From: Corallium rubrum
Taxonomy: Eukaryota; Cnidaria; Anthozoa; Scleralcyonacea; Coralliidae
Direction of reading: 5' to 3'
Length of the DNA: 64,000 nucleotides
Assembly: GCA_964035015.1 (NCBI GenBank)
Contig: OZ036017.1
Location: forward strand, 992,001 to 1,056,000
Part shown: one piece after another, positions 47,934 to 61,851 of the stretch
How the letters are laid out: every line of letters begins with the position of its first letter
Numbering within the stretch: the stretch's first letter is position 1
Made by a program: the position numbers and the translations under genes
The notes under the pieces: model-generated
Told to the model about the DNA's origin: nothing
What the model saw: only the letters and a program-made list of their open reading frames with translations
Database searches by the model: none

Positions 47934-48803
47934 CAGGGGCGTCGGAAGCGGGGGGGGGAGCACTTTTTTTGGTGGGGGGCCACCAAAAAATATTTAACAA
48001 TTATTCACCGAAGTGGAGGTGAATAGTGCTGGATATTCACCGAGCCGCTTCGGTAAGGTGAATATCCGCACTATTCACCGACACTGAGGTGAATAATTGT
48101 TTTAGCATATACTTCATAAATGAAATAACAAGTTTAACATTCTTATATTTTTCGGTATTTTATACAAGACACGGCCGCTAGCAACTTAGGCACTTCGCGT
48201 ACTCGATATTTGTCGACAAAACAGTTTTTACAACTTTTGAATACATTAAAGGCTAGAAAATTGTAAAGAAACATACCTGTGGACACTCTTCTATTTAATT
48301 TTGTTGTCTTTTCTCGTTATTCTACCACATCAGTCTTGTTTACCGACAAAATCTCCTGCTTCGGTAAACAAAGCAAAACCGGCCGCCATTTTGTTTTGCC
48401 CGCAGGTGAATAGTGCAGGATATCCCGAGCTAGAGGAACCAATCAGATTGCTTGAAAAGCACTATTCACCGCTAACTATATATATTTTTAACAAGGCCAG
48501 TAATAAACAAGGCCAGTAATAAAGTTATGAAATCACTAACCCTAGCGAACCCACGACTTTGAATAAAGATATAATAAAGAAATTTGAATGCAGATATTCA
48601 ATGTCCGGAAAAGTGTTGTCTTTTGAGTATTTTATGACGTTTTTGGACCTTTAGAATTCTGTAAATCCTTGTCCTAAAATGCAGGAAATAGCATTTTTGA
48701 GACTCTAGATTTCAAAATTTCCGGGGGGGGGGGGGGGGGAGCATGCCCTCGGACCCCCTTAAAAATTTTGGGCGCCCCCACTTTTAGTGTCGCTCCGACG
48801 CAT
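47934..48803. mobile_element. hAT-like element with GCGTCGGA ends
   Basis: CAGGGGCGTCGGAAGC on the left and GCTCCGACGC on the right are inverted. Both flanks contain GGAAATCTATACA, so an older duplication may surround it. It holds the palindrome at 47998-48099 and, at its right end, a C-run repeat also seen at 4855. Confidence 0.6.
47998..48099. repeat. palindrome with tandem-GA blocks of other flanks
   Basis: CAATTATTCACC pairs with GGTGAATAATTG, then CGAA faces TGAG and GGAG faces CGAC, both with intact neighbours. The tip is CGAG-CCG-CTT-CGG-TAAG, without the GNA cap. Its arm words recur beside the CCAAT box GAACCAATCAGATTGC at 48450. Confidence 0.88.
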
Positions 48804-48908
48804 ATGAGTATCTTAAAGATGGAAATCTATACATATATACAAAGAAACTTTATAAAGTTTTTGAATTTGACTTAAAAAATTACTGGTCATGACCCAACGT
48901 TTCGACAC

Positions 48909-48972
48909 TAATAATAATAACAATAACAATAAAAATAACAATAACAATAACAATAATAATAATAATAATAAT
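48909..48972. repeat. (AAT/AAC)n at a LINE 3' end
   Basis: A trinucleotide tract followed directly by ATGGAAACTTTATTGATT, the 3' end of LINE copy 2 (same word ATGGAAACTTTATT as copy 1). Confidence 0.85.
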
Positions 48973-49278
48973 GGAAACTTTATTGATTAAATTTAGTTCT
49001 TACATATACAATTGTAAATCTCACTTATTAAGGTAATTTACAACCGGCTACTTGAATCGATGGTATACTATAATATATAACTATAAAAACACATAACAAA
49101 CTTATATAATACAACATTAAAAAGTTAATAAATCTGGGTTTGTCCATTCCTTATTTCGACAACAGAATATATAATACGTAGTTCTGATGGCAATTGTCGT
49201 CATTCGTTTCACACAATAGTTTTGGTGAACTTTGTCAAAATGAAGATCATTTAGCATTTTTAGAAATGTTAAACATTC
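48973..49278 (-). mobile_element. LINE 3' fragment (copy 2)
   Basis: The minus strand encodes ECLTFLKMLNDLHFDKVHQN and IRTTYYIFCCRNKEWTNPDL, collinear with the end of copy 1 (IRTSYYIFCKGNKEWDNPTL). It is cut off at its 5' side exactly at the (TAA)n tract. Confidence 0.8.
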
Positions 49279-49322
49279 TTTCGCAAAGAAATAATAATAA
49301 TAATAACAATAATAATAATAAC

Positions 49323-49372
<50 letters not shown>

Positions 49373-49388
49373 TAATAATAATAATAAC

Positions 49389-49423
<35 letters not shown>

Positions 49424-49424
49424 C

Positions 49425-49462
<38 letters not shown>

Positions 49463-49484
49463 TAATAATAATAATAACAATAAC

Positions 49485-49558
<74 letters not shown>
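49279..49558. repeat. 280-bp (TAA)n with AAC variants
   Basis: About 93 trinucleotides. It sits between the break of LINE copy 2 and the 3' end of LINE copy 3. The long Asn, Tyr or Leu runs in its frames are artefacts. Confidence 0.97.
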
Positions 49559-49559
<1 letters not shown>

Positions 49560-50446
49560 GGTTTAATGACTTATCTAGAGTAGCTCTACGTCCATCATGA
49601 ACTAACAACTAATATACATTACTATATATGCATACACATAATATTAATAATAAATAAATCAAAGATAAATGATTAATTATGTACTATAACTAAGAATCTA
49701 TATAGACATACACATAATTAGCAATCTAATCTAAGTTTGGCTTTAGCTTTCAACAACTTGAATACTTTTCCTACAAATAGTTTTAGATCAGTCTCAAGTT
49801 TAATGTCATTAGGCAGACTATTAAATAACTTAGAGGCTGAGTCCTGAAATGTTCCTGTTTGAAGAGGCACAACCAGTTGCGGTGTAGTACTTGAGCGAAG
49901 ATTCCTGGTGATGTGACGTCCCTGCAGGGTTAAATAGCTCGGACAACGAGTGTCATACAGGGCTTTATGGATTGTCCTTAATAGATGGAATTCCGTTCTC
50001 TCCTTTACGGGGAGCCATCCTAACTTTAATACGTCAGCCATTTTTGCATAACGATTGGTAACAAAACTTGCGGCGCATTTTTGAACTCGCTGTAACTTCG
50101 CTTCTAGATATTGTGGTATATAGTGGGTACATTACAATGTCATTGTAATCCAGTTTCGATAGTACTAATGCGTTAACCAATTGTTTCTTTATTGCTGTGG
50201 GGACCATGTTTTTTATCTTCTTAATTGTTGATAAAGTTGCAAAGCATGATGATACAATCTTGGTCACATGATCAGTCCATTTAAGATTTTCCTGTATCCA
50301 CATTCCGAGAAACTTGTGAGAAGTTGTTCTTTCTAGGACTTCATTATTTACGCTTATCTGGGGCAAATGATCTTCTAATTTATGCACTTTTGACATTTGG
50401 TCTGTGGTGATCAGCATTTGTGTCTTCATCAGAGGTAGGCTTCTGG
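49559..50446 (-). mobile_element. LINE 3' fragment (copy 3), CR1/Jockey-like
   Basis: Minus 50034-50429 carries a late reverse-transcriptase segment: MLITTDQMSKVHKL, then SHKFLGMWIQENLKWTDHV and KQLVNALVLSKLDYNDIV. Minus 49718-50041 carries the C-terminal tail LGWLPVKERTEFHLLRTIHK, then FNSLPNDIKLETDLKLF. These phrases are typical of CR1/Jockey-group LINEs. The two parts are in different frames. The catalytic centre and endonuclease are missing (5' truncation). The 3' end runs into the (TAA)n tract. Confidence 0.85.
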
Positions 50447-50473
50447 TAATAGACCGTCGTCATCGCGGTTTAA

Positions 50474-50963
50474 TAGACAGATTTAGAAAAGACGATGCGA
50501 CGTCAAAGACGACGTGAGTTGACCGAGGAGGACTGGGTCGACGCCGCCGTCGTGTTGTGAGTAAAATGTGATTTAGAAAAGCAAGACTGTATTTGGGTTA
50601 TCGAACTTCGGTGCCATTTTGCTAATTGATCAGTGGTTACTAATAATAATTCTTTCAAACGGACGGACAATTAAAAGTTTCCGAGGCTTAATCTTCGTTG
50701 TGATCGCTCAATGCTTTATAGACAAAGTTCAAACGTGCTGAATAAGAAATATAATGGTGGTAACTTAATCGCAATTTGTCTTTGTGTTGTGCCATTGGTG
50801 TCATTTTTAGTTTATCACTGTAGTAAATCGTATTTTCACGTCGTGAAATCAACAAAGACAACGTCGTAATTCAAACCGGAAGTGAAAATAACTCGGGTCA
50901 CGCCATACCGCGCGATCTCACGCCGTCTTTGATGTCGCACGTCATCTTTTCTAAATCTGTCTA
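50474..50963. mobile_element. MITE with 40-bp terminal inverted repeats
   Basis: TAGACAGATTTAGAAAAGAC and its complement GTCATCTTTTCTAAATCTGTCTA form the ends, with a CGTCTTTGA block on both sides. It is TA-flanked, so possibly Tc1/mariner type. It lies next to the LTR-element fragment. Confidence 0.9.
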
Positions 50964-50966
50964 ATG

Positions 50967-52350
50967 ATGGACGGCGATCCACCAAACGAAGAACGGCAGA
51001 TCACCTCTGAATACCTAAGGGAACAAACGTCGAAGCTTCAACGAGCTCACGAGATGCCGAGAAATTCACGCAGGAATTTCAGGTGACACCTACCATATCG
51101 GTGATAGGGTGTGGCGACAGTCGCATTTAAGAAAGAGGTACACCAGGTAAACTATCGGCAAAATGGGAGGGTCCTTATGTGATCATCAAGAAAATAACAG
51201 ACGTCGTATATCGGCTAAAGAAAGAGAAAGGACGGAAACGTGAGGTAGTTCATTTTAACTGCCTCAAGAAATGCTTTTCGAAGAAAGAAGAGAACCAGGA
51301 CAAGACAAGAAATATATGAAGTGGACTTTCTCCGAATCAGCCTGTTCACAATATGTCAGGACCTTCCGTCCAACCACAAAAAGAAAAACTACGATACAGC
51401 GAGGACGACGATAGCGATGAATAATGGATCGTTGAAACGAGAGTCTCAGAACACATCAGTGGCAGACTCCAATAGAGACAGCCAAGCAAGCGTACTTCAA
51501 CAACCAGCTCCTACCGAGACAGTCAGGAATCCGAGTACCGAGGCAGACTCCAATAGAGACAGCCAAGCAAGCGTACTTCAACGACCAGCTCCTGCTCACA
51601 CCCCCAGGCATCCGAGAACCATCTTGAACAACAGCGTCAGATCAGACCTGGCAAACAGACCGAGACTAGCAAGGAGACCGCCAGATTGGACAAAGGACTA
51701 TATATTTTTAACGAAATGATTTTTTACTAATTAATTTGAATTTGAATCAATTGCAGGCAGATTCAAACAATGGGGGGAATGGTGTAGATTATAGTTAAAT
51801 TTGTTGACGATTTGACCGTTTTGGGGTCCTTTCAATACCTCCACTTTTCGTCCAGTGCTGTCCGGGTGGATGTGGCCGCGTAGGGGCCTGAAGGCCATGT
51901 TTTGCCTCGCTGACTTTTTCGTCCAGTGATTAACTGTAGTCAGCCTTCCACTCTCCCCAGTCTTCAACTCGTTTTGTTAACGGCGAATAGTTAAATAATT
52001 TATCTCTATTTAATCTATAATTAAAACCCCGTGAATTATGCCCAAGTTTCTCTTTGGTATCGTTTAGTCCTTATTAAATTTTTTAAATACTCCTCTCCTT
52101 GTTCCTTTGTTAGCTGTCCTTCTTTAATGAAAATTTCTTGCAATGTATCCGCTACGTCCGTTGGCATTTGCTTCGAATTCCTTCAAGAAACGGTAAAGCG
52201 ACATTTTATCAAAATACGAAATCAAGTCCCCTCTAGTCCCCGCTCCCCTAGCCTCCGTGAGAAGAGGGTCCAGGAAAAACTGCTGTAGCATGCTCTCATT
52301 AAACCAACCACAGCCGTCTAAGACGGAGGTCAAGACCGTGTGTATTGCAC
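50967..52350 (+). mobile_element. Ty3/Gypsy-type LTR retrotransposon, 3' remnant (fossil)
   Basis: From left to right: the C-terminal part of an integrase region (GPYVIIKKITDVVYRLKKEK), a tail segment ending in an RRPPDW-type phrase common at the end of Gypsy pol, a purine tract (ATGGGGGGAATGG) at 51770-51782, and a presumed 3' LTR from the TG at 51783 to about 52350. The right edge of the LTR is not resolved. Gag, protease, reverse transcriptase, the catalytic part of integrase and the 5' LTR are absent. It is broken, with at least a few breaks besides the large loss, and is probably of moderate age. Confidence 0.7.
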
Positions 52351-52451
52351 CCGCCCTTCGACGTTAGGAAAATTCAAAAGAACTGAATGTTTAATCAATA
52401 TTTGTAAATACTGTTAAAACATTGATTAATATTACATCAATGTTTTATTAT

Positions 52452-52593
52452 AAGTAATAACATGACTTTTCGGGAAATTAGCGATTAAATTTCCCCTTTG
52501 CCTCGGGAAGATTTGTGAAAGTCCGAGGGCCGCACAAATCTTCCCGAGGCAAAGGGAAATTTAATCGCTAATTTCCCGAAAAGTCATGTTATT
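52452..52593. repeat. near-perfect palindrome
   Basis: AATAACATGACTTTTCGGGA, AATTAGCGATTAAATTTCCC and CTTTGCCTCGGGAAGATTTG pair with their complements around a short loop. It lacks the tandem-GA blocks of its relatives. Confidence 0.92.
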
Positions 52594-53155
52594 AGTTTGT
52601 AATATTATGATCGCCGAGGAAAACTTTGAGAATCTTACCAACAGGAAATTTACACGGTTGATCAGAGAAGTTGCATCTAATTTTCCCGTGCATGTTGATG
52701 AGGGAAAATATATGCAAGCGGGAAATTTAGAAGAAGACAAAGCATTTCTTTGCCTTCTAATATTCCCTCATCAACATGCAAGGGAAAATTAGAAGACAAA
52801 GGATAAATTTCCCTCTTGCATGAGCGATGAGGGAAATACGAGGTTTACATTTCCTCGGAGAACAAAAGAAACCGAGGCGATCATGGTATTATCAAAGTTA
52901 CAAGACACTTGTGGCTCAAATTCAGCTTTTTCTGAGTTAAAAAGATCTTATTAAACCTTTCCTACGACTCTTAAAGTGTTTATCATTTACACTTACAATT
53001 TGATAAGTTACAACATTCGCGTCCGATCGTTATGGGCATCTACAACTACTACATAAAGTTCGACCGTTCATTAACTATTATTACCGTAAGCTTCCAACAA
53101 TAGCCGCTTCCCCCGCCCCCCTCGCCCAAAAAAAAAAGAAGAAGAAAAAGAAGCC
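52594..53155. other. spacer with GAGGGAAA words
   Basis: GATGAGGGAAAATATATGCA and its inverse near 52755 form a loose inverted repeat. No gene. Confidence 0.4.
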
Positions 53156-53158
53156 CTT

Positions 53159-53762
53159 CTTAAGGTGGCTCCATACGGTAATTTCAATAGGGGACTGGTG
53201 ACTAGAAATAGTATCGCTACGCATGCGTAAACAGCGATCTTGTCGTTTCAAAATTCTATGACCGCGTCGACATGGATGTTAGACTTGTAGACGTTTTCTT
53301 CGGTGAATTTTGGTAAAATTTTGTAAATAAGTAGTTTATAAAAAGTTCTAAAGTATGTATATATAATTTTAAAAAAGTTTCATAAGACAGAACGTTTTTA
53401 AATCGATAATTTTTCTAGCGAAAAATCTGTCCCTACAACCTACCTTCATTTTTTGCACGGATATTCTATACAACAATATCTATCATCTCAGCAATTTTTA
53501 AGTAAATTCACCGAAGCAAACGGAAAAGATGCCGCTTCAATTACGCAATATTTGAAAATATACCAAAATTCGAACGTCATTATTACTATGGTGACAGCAA
53601 ATAATTGAACTTTTTAATAAATATTTTATATCTGCAATAGTTTTGCTATAGTAAGGTCTACTTAGTATTTATCTAACAAATGTTTTAAACTTATGAATAA
53701 CATTAGATAACGAGCGTTTGAAATAGCGCGCATTTCTTGAAACTATAGGGCGCCACCTTAAT
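53159..53762. mobile_element. MITE with TTAAGGTGGC ends
   Basis: TTAAGGTGGCTCC and GGCGCCACCTTAA are the ends. The interior is AT-rich without a frame. The ends are related to those of 60714-61848. Confidence 0.7.
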
Positions 53763-53767
53763 GTTAA

Positions 53768-54497
53768 AGTGGCACTACGACGGGAAAATCGTGTATCTAA
53801 TTTTGATTTCAGTAAAATATTATTTCCAAATGATGAATACCGGCGTTCTCAGTTTCTCAAAATATTGTCTCTTTCTCGAGATATTCAGGTTTGTGAAACA
53901 TGTAAATTTACTAAGTTAGGTGCCTTCTGACGTCATTTACTCATACAGGCTAAACGAGATTAGCAAAATGACTAATATCTATGCAAATAGCAAGAAGAAA
54001 TAATTGAAACTCTGTACTGTGCGTTTTATGTTGTTGCTACGGAAACCATTTAGAAACGCGAGCCTTTTTACTAAAAATTAAAATATTAATTTTGTTTCTT
54101 TTCAAAAGAATTGAAACATTCGAAATACAATATCTGTGTGTTCTACAAATATTCATGTCGATGTATTGTAGTAAAAGTTGTTTTATGTAGAAAAAATAAA
54201 CATTTTTGTTACAAAGGGAAGGCGCCTGTTTGCAAAAGGTATCCATGGAAACAACCTAGTGTGAGCGTTGGAGTGTATTTTCACCATAACTATATTACTC
54301 ATTTTGCAAATCTTATTTAGCCTGTGTCAGTAAATGACGTCACGAAGCACCTAATTTACATGTTTCAGAAACTTAAATATCTCGAGAACGAGACAATATT
54401 TTGAGAAACTGAAAACGCCGGTATTCATCATTTGGAAATTATAGTTTATTGGTGTCAATACTAGATTCACGATTTTTCCGTCGTAGTGCCACTTTAA
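53768..54497. mobile_element. foldback MITE with AAAGTGGCACTACGACG ends
   Basis: AAAGTGGCACTACGACGG and CCGTCGTAGTGCCACTTT are the ends. Inner arms include ATGATGAATACCGGCG, TCTCGAGATATTCAG and GACGTCATTTACT with complements. It is the best-preserved of the GAGATATT foldbacks. Confidence 0.9.
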
Positions 54498-54645
54498 TTA
54501 AGGGGGAGGGAATCTTTGTTCCGTTTATAAGTAAAATAACCATTAGTTTATTTATAATGTACAATATATATGCTAATGACTTATTTTGAAACGCAAAATT
54601 TCTCTCTAACCACAAGCCTTCCCGAAAACAAACCATTTGAATTTA

Positions 54646-55115
54646 TAACATAGCTTTGATATAGCAACGTTTTTGATTGGCTGTCGCGCGTGCTCCATAA
54701 CTCGATGGAGCACGGCAAAAAAGCGCGTGAAATAATTTCAAAACAAAAACTGAGTTTTAAATTGACTTTTTATGGCCTTTTATATTTTCAAAATACCGAG
54801 TCATTTAATTTTAATGAGTAATAAAGAACAACGACCCAGAAGACAAAAACTGGGTCTGGGTAACCGAGTTTAAACTGTCCTTTTGGTTGGATTTTAGTGA
54901 ACAAAAAAGACTTGGCTACGAAAGTAGAAAAACACAACAACCAAAACGATTCGCCGGCTTGTGAAAGGATTTAATGCTATGTTATAAAAGAAATGGCTCA
55001 TGGTTTAGTGTGCGCCATCGAGTTATGGATGCACTTGGGAAATTTGGAGAGCACTCAAAAATTTCGTGCTCTCCCAATTTCCCGCGTGCATCCATAACTC
55101 GATGGAGCACGCTAA
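54646..55115. mobile_element. two-module palindrome element
   Basis: The left module has a CCAAT box (TTTGATTGGCTGTCG, inverted) beside GTGCTCCATAACTCGATGGAGCAC. The right module (54996-55114) is a long hairpin with arms CATCGAGTTATGGATGCAC and complement. The same arm sequence is in both modules. Confidence 0.8.
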
Positions 55116-55227
55116 ACCTTTAATTGACAAAATATTAATAAAATCAGTAGAGTGCTCGTCGGGTCCAAAATAACGACGCGTCAATAACAAACCTAACGCA
55201 AAAAGGAAAGTAATCATGTGAGAGAGG

Positions 55228-55792
55228 TAATACAAGACAAAGCATAAACCGAAAATCTCTTGAAACCCAAATATGAGCTAAAAACAAGACAACAATTGAA
55301 ACGGTGATATTTCAATTTTATTACAAAATCATCATCAAACATATTATTAATCTTAGAAGCTCTACTAATTAAATTCAACTCGCCAGGTTAAAGTCTGGTC
55401 TAAAAGCCAGTAAAGAACTGACGCTTTTCTTGTAGCATGTACTTTGTCACTTTGTAACAGATAGCATGCATTCCTTTAATTCCTTCTTAATTCTTCTGAC
55501 CTTGTATATACTATAGCTTATATATTTTCCGTCTGTAATTAGTTTAAATTTCAAAATTTCAAAATTTTGAACTTTCTTATCTTGCCGTTAATATAACTCT
55601 AGTTATTTTAATCCTATTTCACCACCCTTGTATAAATAGAACGTAGATATTTGATTCTAGTCACTTGGTCTGATGATGATTTTGTAATAAAATCGAAATA
55701 TCACCGTTTCAATTGTTGTCTTGTTTTTAGCTCATATTTTGGGTTTCAAGATGTTTATTTTCGGTTTATGCTTTGTCTTGTATTTTTTCAAA
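55228..55792. mobile_element. foldback MITE with about 105-bp arms
   Basis: TACAAGACAAAGCATAAACC, AAAACAAGACAACAATTGAA and TTACAAAATCATCATCA return inverted at 55666-55790. No coding interior. Confidence 0.92.
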
Positions 55793-55894
55793 TTGTCTGC
55801 TGGATGCGGTTTTTGAGAGAGGTAAACAAAGACGTTTCGATCGTTGAAAAGAACTCGCAAGTCAACGCCTTATATATATGTATACGATATACAT

Positions 55895-56692
55895 ATGTCG
55901 TGGACTTCCAGCCTAGACATAGGCTTTTCCGTTGGCTGAGCTGTTGGCCTATGGGACTGGGAACTAAATTCGCTTCATGACGTAGGCAGAGTTAATGCTC
56001 CGGAAAAGCCTAGTAGATTTGCCAAATCCCAGACCACTGTATTTATTCATTTTTCTCACAGTTGCAAGTCTTATAACCATTGGCATCGAGCAACCACTTA
56101 AATATCAAATCTATATTTCACAACCATAATGTTAAGTTAAAATGATGTTTAGCAATTGTCCTCTGATCGATTCCTATCAACTTCACGCTATGGATTCGAC
56201 TATTTATAGACACATGAAAATATGACATCTTTCAAGTGTAAAATACTCAAAGCAAATATATTACCATTTCAGAATCATCTTCAGAGAAACATCAACAGAA
56301 AATCATGAAGCATTGGCCATGCATGTGGCGAACGTTTACACTACACTCACGAATTCACCTTCATTTGACATAAAATGCATTCGATTCGTTCGGGAAATCA
56401 AATAACTTTCACAGAATGGCAGAAATACTCAGTTTATATCGTAAATGCTTCAACAATTCCTTGAACTTCCATTAACGCGACAAAAATATCAATAACTTGA
56501 GATTTGGCGCCACCAACTTTGAGAATCTAGAGTGGGGAAGTTTTGGGGCAGTTCTGAATTGGGAAATCTACTAGGCCTTCTGTTTCCCGTTGTCTCTCCC
56601 CAGTCCCCTCGGCTATCCCGGCCTCAAATTTATAACTCCCAAATAGGAAATAGAAGGCCTAGGTCTAGGCTGGTGGACTTCCAAGTGTTCCT
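55895..56692. mobile_element. TIR element of about 800 bp
   Basis: GGACTTCCAGCCTAGACATA matches the inverted end near 56667-56690, and GCCTAGTAGATTTGCC matches GGAAATCTACTAGGC. The outer arms hold AGGCTTTTCCG and its complement. The interior has only a weak minus-strand frame near 56430-56510. Confidence 0.8.
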
Positions 56693-56732
56693 TTAGATTA
56701 ACGTCGAACGTTGCCACAAGAGCACGGTTGCC

Positions 56733-57095
56733 GTGTGCTGTTAGGGCGCTGCCTCTCACTAATAGTTAAGCCCGATTAGACGGGGTTAGTACTTGGATGG
56801 GTGACCGTCTGGGAATAACCCTGTTCTCGTGCTTGAGACTCATGTCAGTGGAGTTTAGTTGGTCTCTCCTGTGCTTCGAGGGTTTTTCACCGGGTTCTCC
56901 GGTTTTCCACCCTCCGCAAAACCAACACCTAACTGTAATTCGGGAGCCGATATGTGTCGTATGGCGGCTGCCTGATCGCCTTTAATATGCCTTCGCCTCG
57001 GCTATGTCAAAAATTATTGTAAGGCGCATTTGAAAACCTTAAAGTTGAATTTGCGCAGTATAAATACATGTTATTATTATACAGGACTAAAGAAC
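56733..57095 (+). mobile_element. 5S-derived SINE, longest copy
   Basis: The head GGGCGCTGCCTCTCACTAAT, TTAAGCCCGATTAGACGGGG and TAGTACTTGGATGGGTGACC is clearly 5S-like with an internal promoter. The body follows (TCTCTCCTGTGCTTCGAGGG, GTTCTCCGGTTTTCCACCCT), then a 3' part with GCCTTCGCCTCGGCTATGTC. Confidence 0.8.
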
Positions 57096-57893
57096 CAGAT
57101 GAAATAGACTTGCCGTAAAGACTGCATTCTTACTCACGTGATTACTTTCCTTTGCGTTAGGCTTGATATTGACGCAGCGTTATTTTAGGCCCGACAAACA
57201 CTCTACTGGTTTTGGTAGTATAAGTCCAGGGTATAGTTTATCGAAAATTTACAGCATATGGCCCCGAACGAAAGCAGTAGCTGGTTCTCGTATACGAACG
57301 AATTTAGACTTACCCAGCCAAGAAACACCAAGCCTTTTGTCTCTCAATGTAATCCCAAATCATTTCACTATTTTCTTTTAAACGATGCTGCACATAAATC
57401 TTATCCTCCTAAAAGAAAAAAACCTTAAAGGTAAATCGAACCAGCCCAATTGGGTTGTAGCCAATGAGGAGTGAAGGATAGTGGGCTGGTTCAAAAAAAA
57501 TATTCGAACTGTTTTTGTATTGCTTCTTGCTTACACCAGTACGGCTTCTATTTGTCGCGTTTTTAGCTAAACAGTTTTCAAGAAAACCAACAGTAATGTT
57601 CCAGCACGTTCCAATGCTCGGAATCTTTGAATAAAGATACCTCAGTTCAGAAATTTTCCGCCAAAACTTACCAGAGTGAGAAAAAGCGAATTCAGAATTT
57701 CAAAAATTCGGTACCGTGCTCTATTATCTTACGATGCTTTAATGAAATTAATGCAAAGGTAATAAAGCATGCCTGAGGGTTGCCATGAAATAAACAGAAC
57801 GCCGCGTGGTACAAATTACCCAATCAGAACTAACAAAATATGTCAGTGTGCCAGAATGGAAAATTATAACTGCACTTATACAATTTCGCCTAC
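57096..57893. other. spacer with repeat pieces
   Basis: 57134-57208 is an inverted relative of 55128-55223 (ATTACTTTCCTTTGCGTTAG). 57438-57496 is a short palindrome closed by GAACCAGCCCA. 57535-57690 repeats 29560-29760. The missing NDOR1 3' exons were not found here. Confidence 0.45.
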
Positions 57894-60535
<2,642 letters not shown>

Positions 60536-60713
60536 CTGAACTTCGTTTTCATGTGCCTAAATCGATTTCAAAATATAAAAGTTACTAGGATTCCTCCCGC
60601 TCATGACAGATAGCAGTCATACATATATAACTAAAAACGAGAAATTAAAAAAATATCTACATATAACTAATTTTATAAAGTCGTGTTTCTTTTATGTTTT
60701 CTATAATTATTTA

Positions 60714-61848
60714 AAGTGACCCGAGAGTCTAAATCATGAGAAATTACGTTTTTTCTTCATAAAACGTTTTGCACAGGCCGCATGAGCTTCATTTTGGTTC
60801 ATTGCACAGCTCTAGTGGTGCTCTTGATAAATGAAAAGGTTTATACATGTAACGATTGCATATCTAGAGAGATTGTGTTTATGGCGAAGTGGATAGGAAG
60901 TGGAACTGGATAGGAAACTTACGAAACCGGAAACGATGTTTGCACAACTTGATATGGTAATTATACACTTATAAGCGGCTAATCACCTAACAGGTAGTCC
61001 CACATGGCTAACATTAGACTCTGCTGAACTTACGTGATATTACACTATTGTTTAATTTCAGCAATAGCTCATCCTGGCCACGTGGGACCCGTTAGGTGCA
61101 TTAGCCAATTATTAACTTTTTATTAACCGAGAGCGCGATCATTACGAAAAAATATCAGACCGAGGTCTTGACAGTACAGACCGAGCCCGTAGGGCGAAGT
61201 CTGTATATAAAGACCGAGGTCTGATATTTTTCCGTAATGACCAAGCGGACGAGGTTAATAAGAGGTTTATTATATGGCATTTTGAAACAACACATCTTAC
61301 ATTACCTTGTCAATAGTGTGACCTCGAGCGTGTGACATAGACTGATCGTTTTCAATGTTGTTGCTCTTGTTGTCATCGCTTTCGGAATCCTAAAACTCAT
61401 TGCCAGATTACTCATCGTCCCACTCATACATAATTTAATCCTCAGGTTATTGGATTCACAAAATTCTTGCGGTTTTCTTTCATTGTTTAGTTGCAAACAA
61501 CATGTCTGCCAAAATCCGTAATCGACCGGTCGTTACGGGAAAATTATCGACCGGCACGTGACGCGTCTCAGCCAATGAGAACACACGAGTTCAACGGAAG
61601 TAACTTGTGAAGTTGTGTAAACATCGTTTCCGGTTTCGTAAATTTCCTATCCAGTTCCCCTTCCATAAGGCTATGTTGGAAACACGATTTCTTCGCTTAG
61701 GTAAACTTTGAGAGTATAAAATGTTTCAATAATCAAGACCACCACTAGAGCTATACAATGAATTAAAATGAAGCTCATGAGACCTGTGCAAAACTTTTTA
61801 TGGGGAAAAAACGTAATTTCTCCTGATTTGGACTGTCGAGCCACCTTA
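60714..61848. mobile_element. 1.1-kb foldback MITE with TTAA-adjacent ends
   Basis: The left end (TTAAAGTGACCCGAGAGTC) and right end (GACTGTCGAGCCACCTTAA) are inverted, and similarity continues for about 200 bp (ATGAGCTTCATTTTGGTTCA, CACAGCTCTAGTGGTG). ATCGTTTCCGG occurs near both inner ends. The palindrome at 61120-61261 lies inside. Confidence 0.85.
61120..61261. repeat. palindrome with tandem-GA signature
   Basis: CGAG (61128-61131) faces CGAG (61250-61253). CGAG in CAGACCGAGGTC faces CGAG in AGACCGAGGTCTG. The innermost is CGAG-CCC-GTA-GGG-CGAA at 61182-61198. AATATCAGAC and other arm parts pair. Confidence 0.9.
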
Positions 61849-61851
61849 AAG

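Noticed and set aside
49117-49608. Poly-Asn, poly-Tyr and poly-Leu frames
   Set aside because: Shadows of (TAA)n; only the LINE-like end in the minus frame is real homology.
56430-56515. Minus-strand frame VGGAKSQVIDIFVALMEVQ as a possible last NDOR1 exon
   Set aside because: It superficially recalls the AGNAK region, but lies inside the TIR element 55895-56692, and the aromatic FYLAGN lead is missing.
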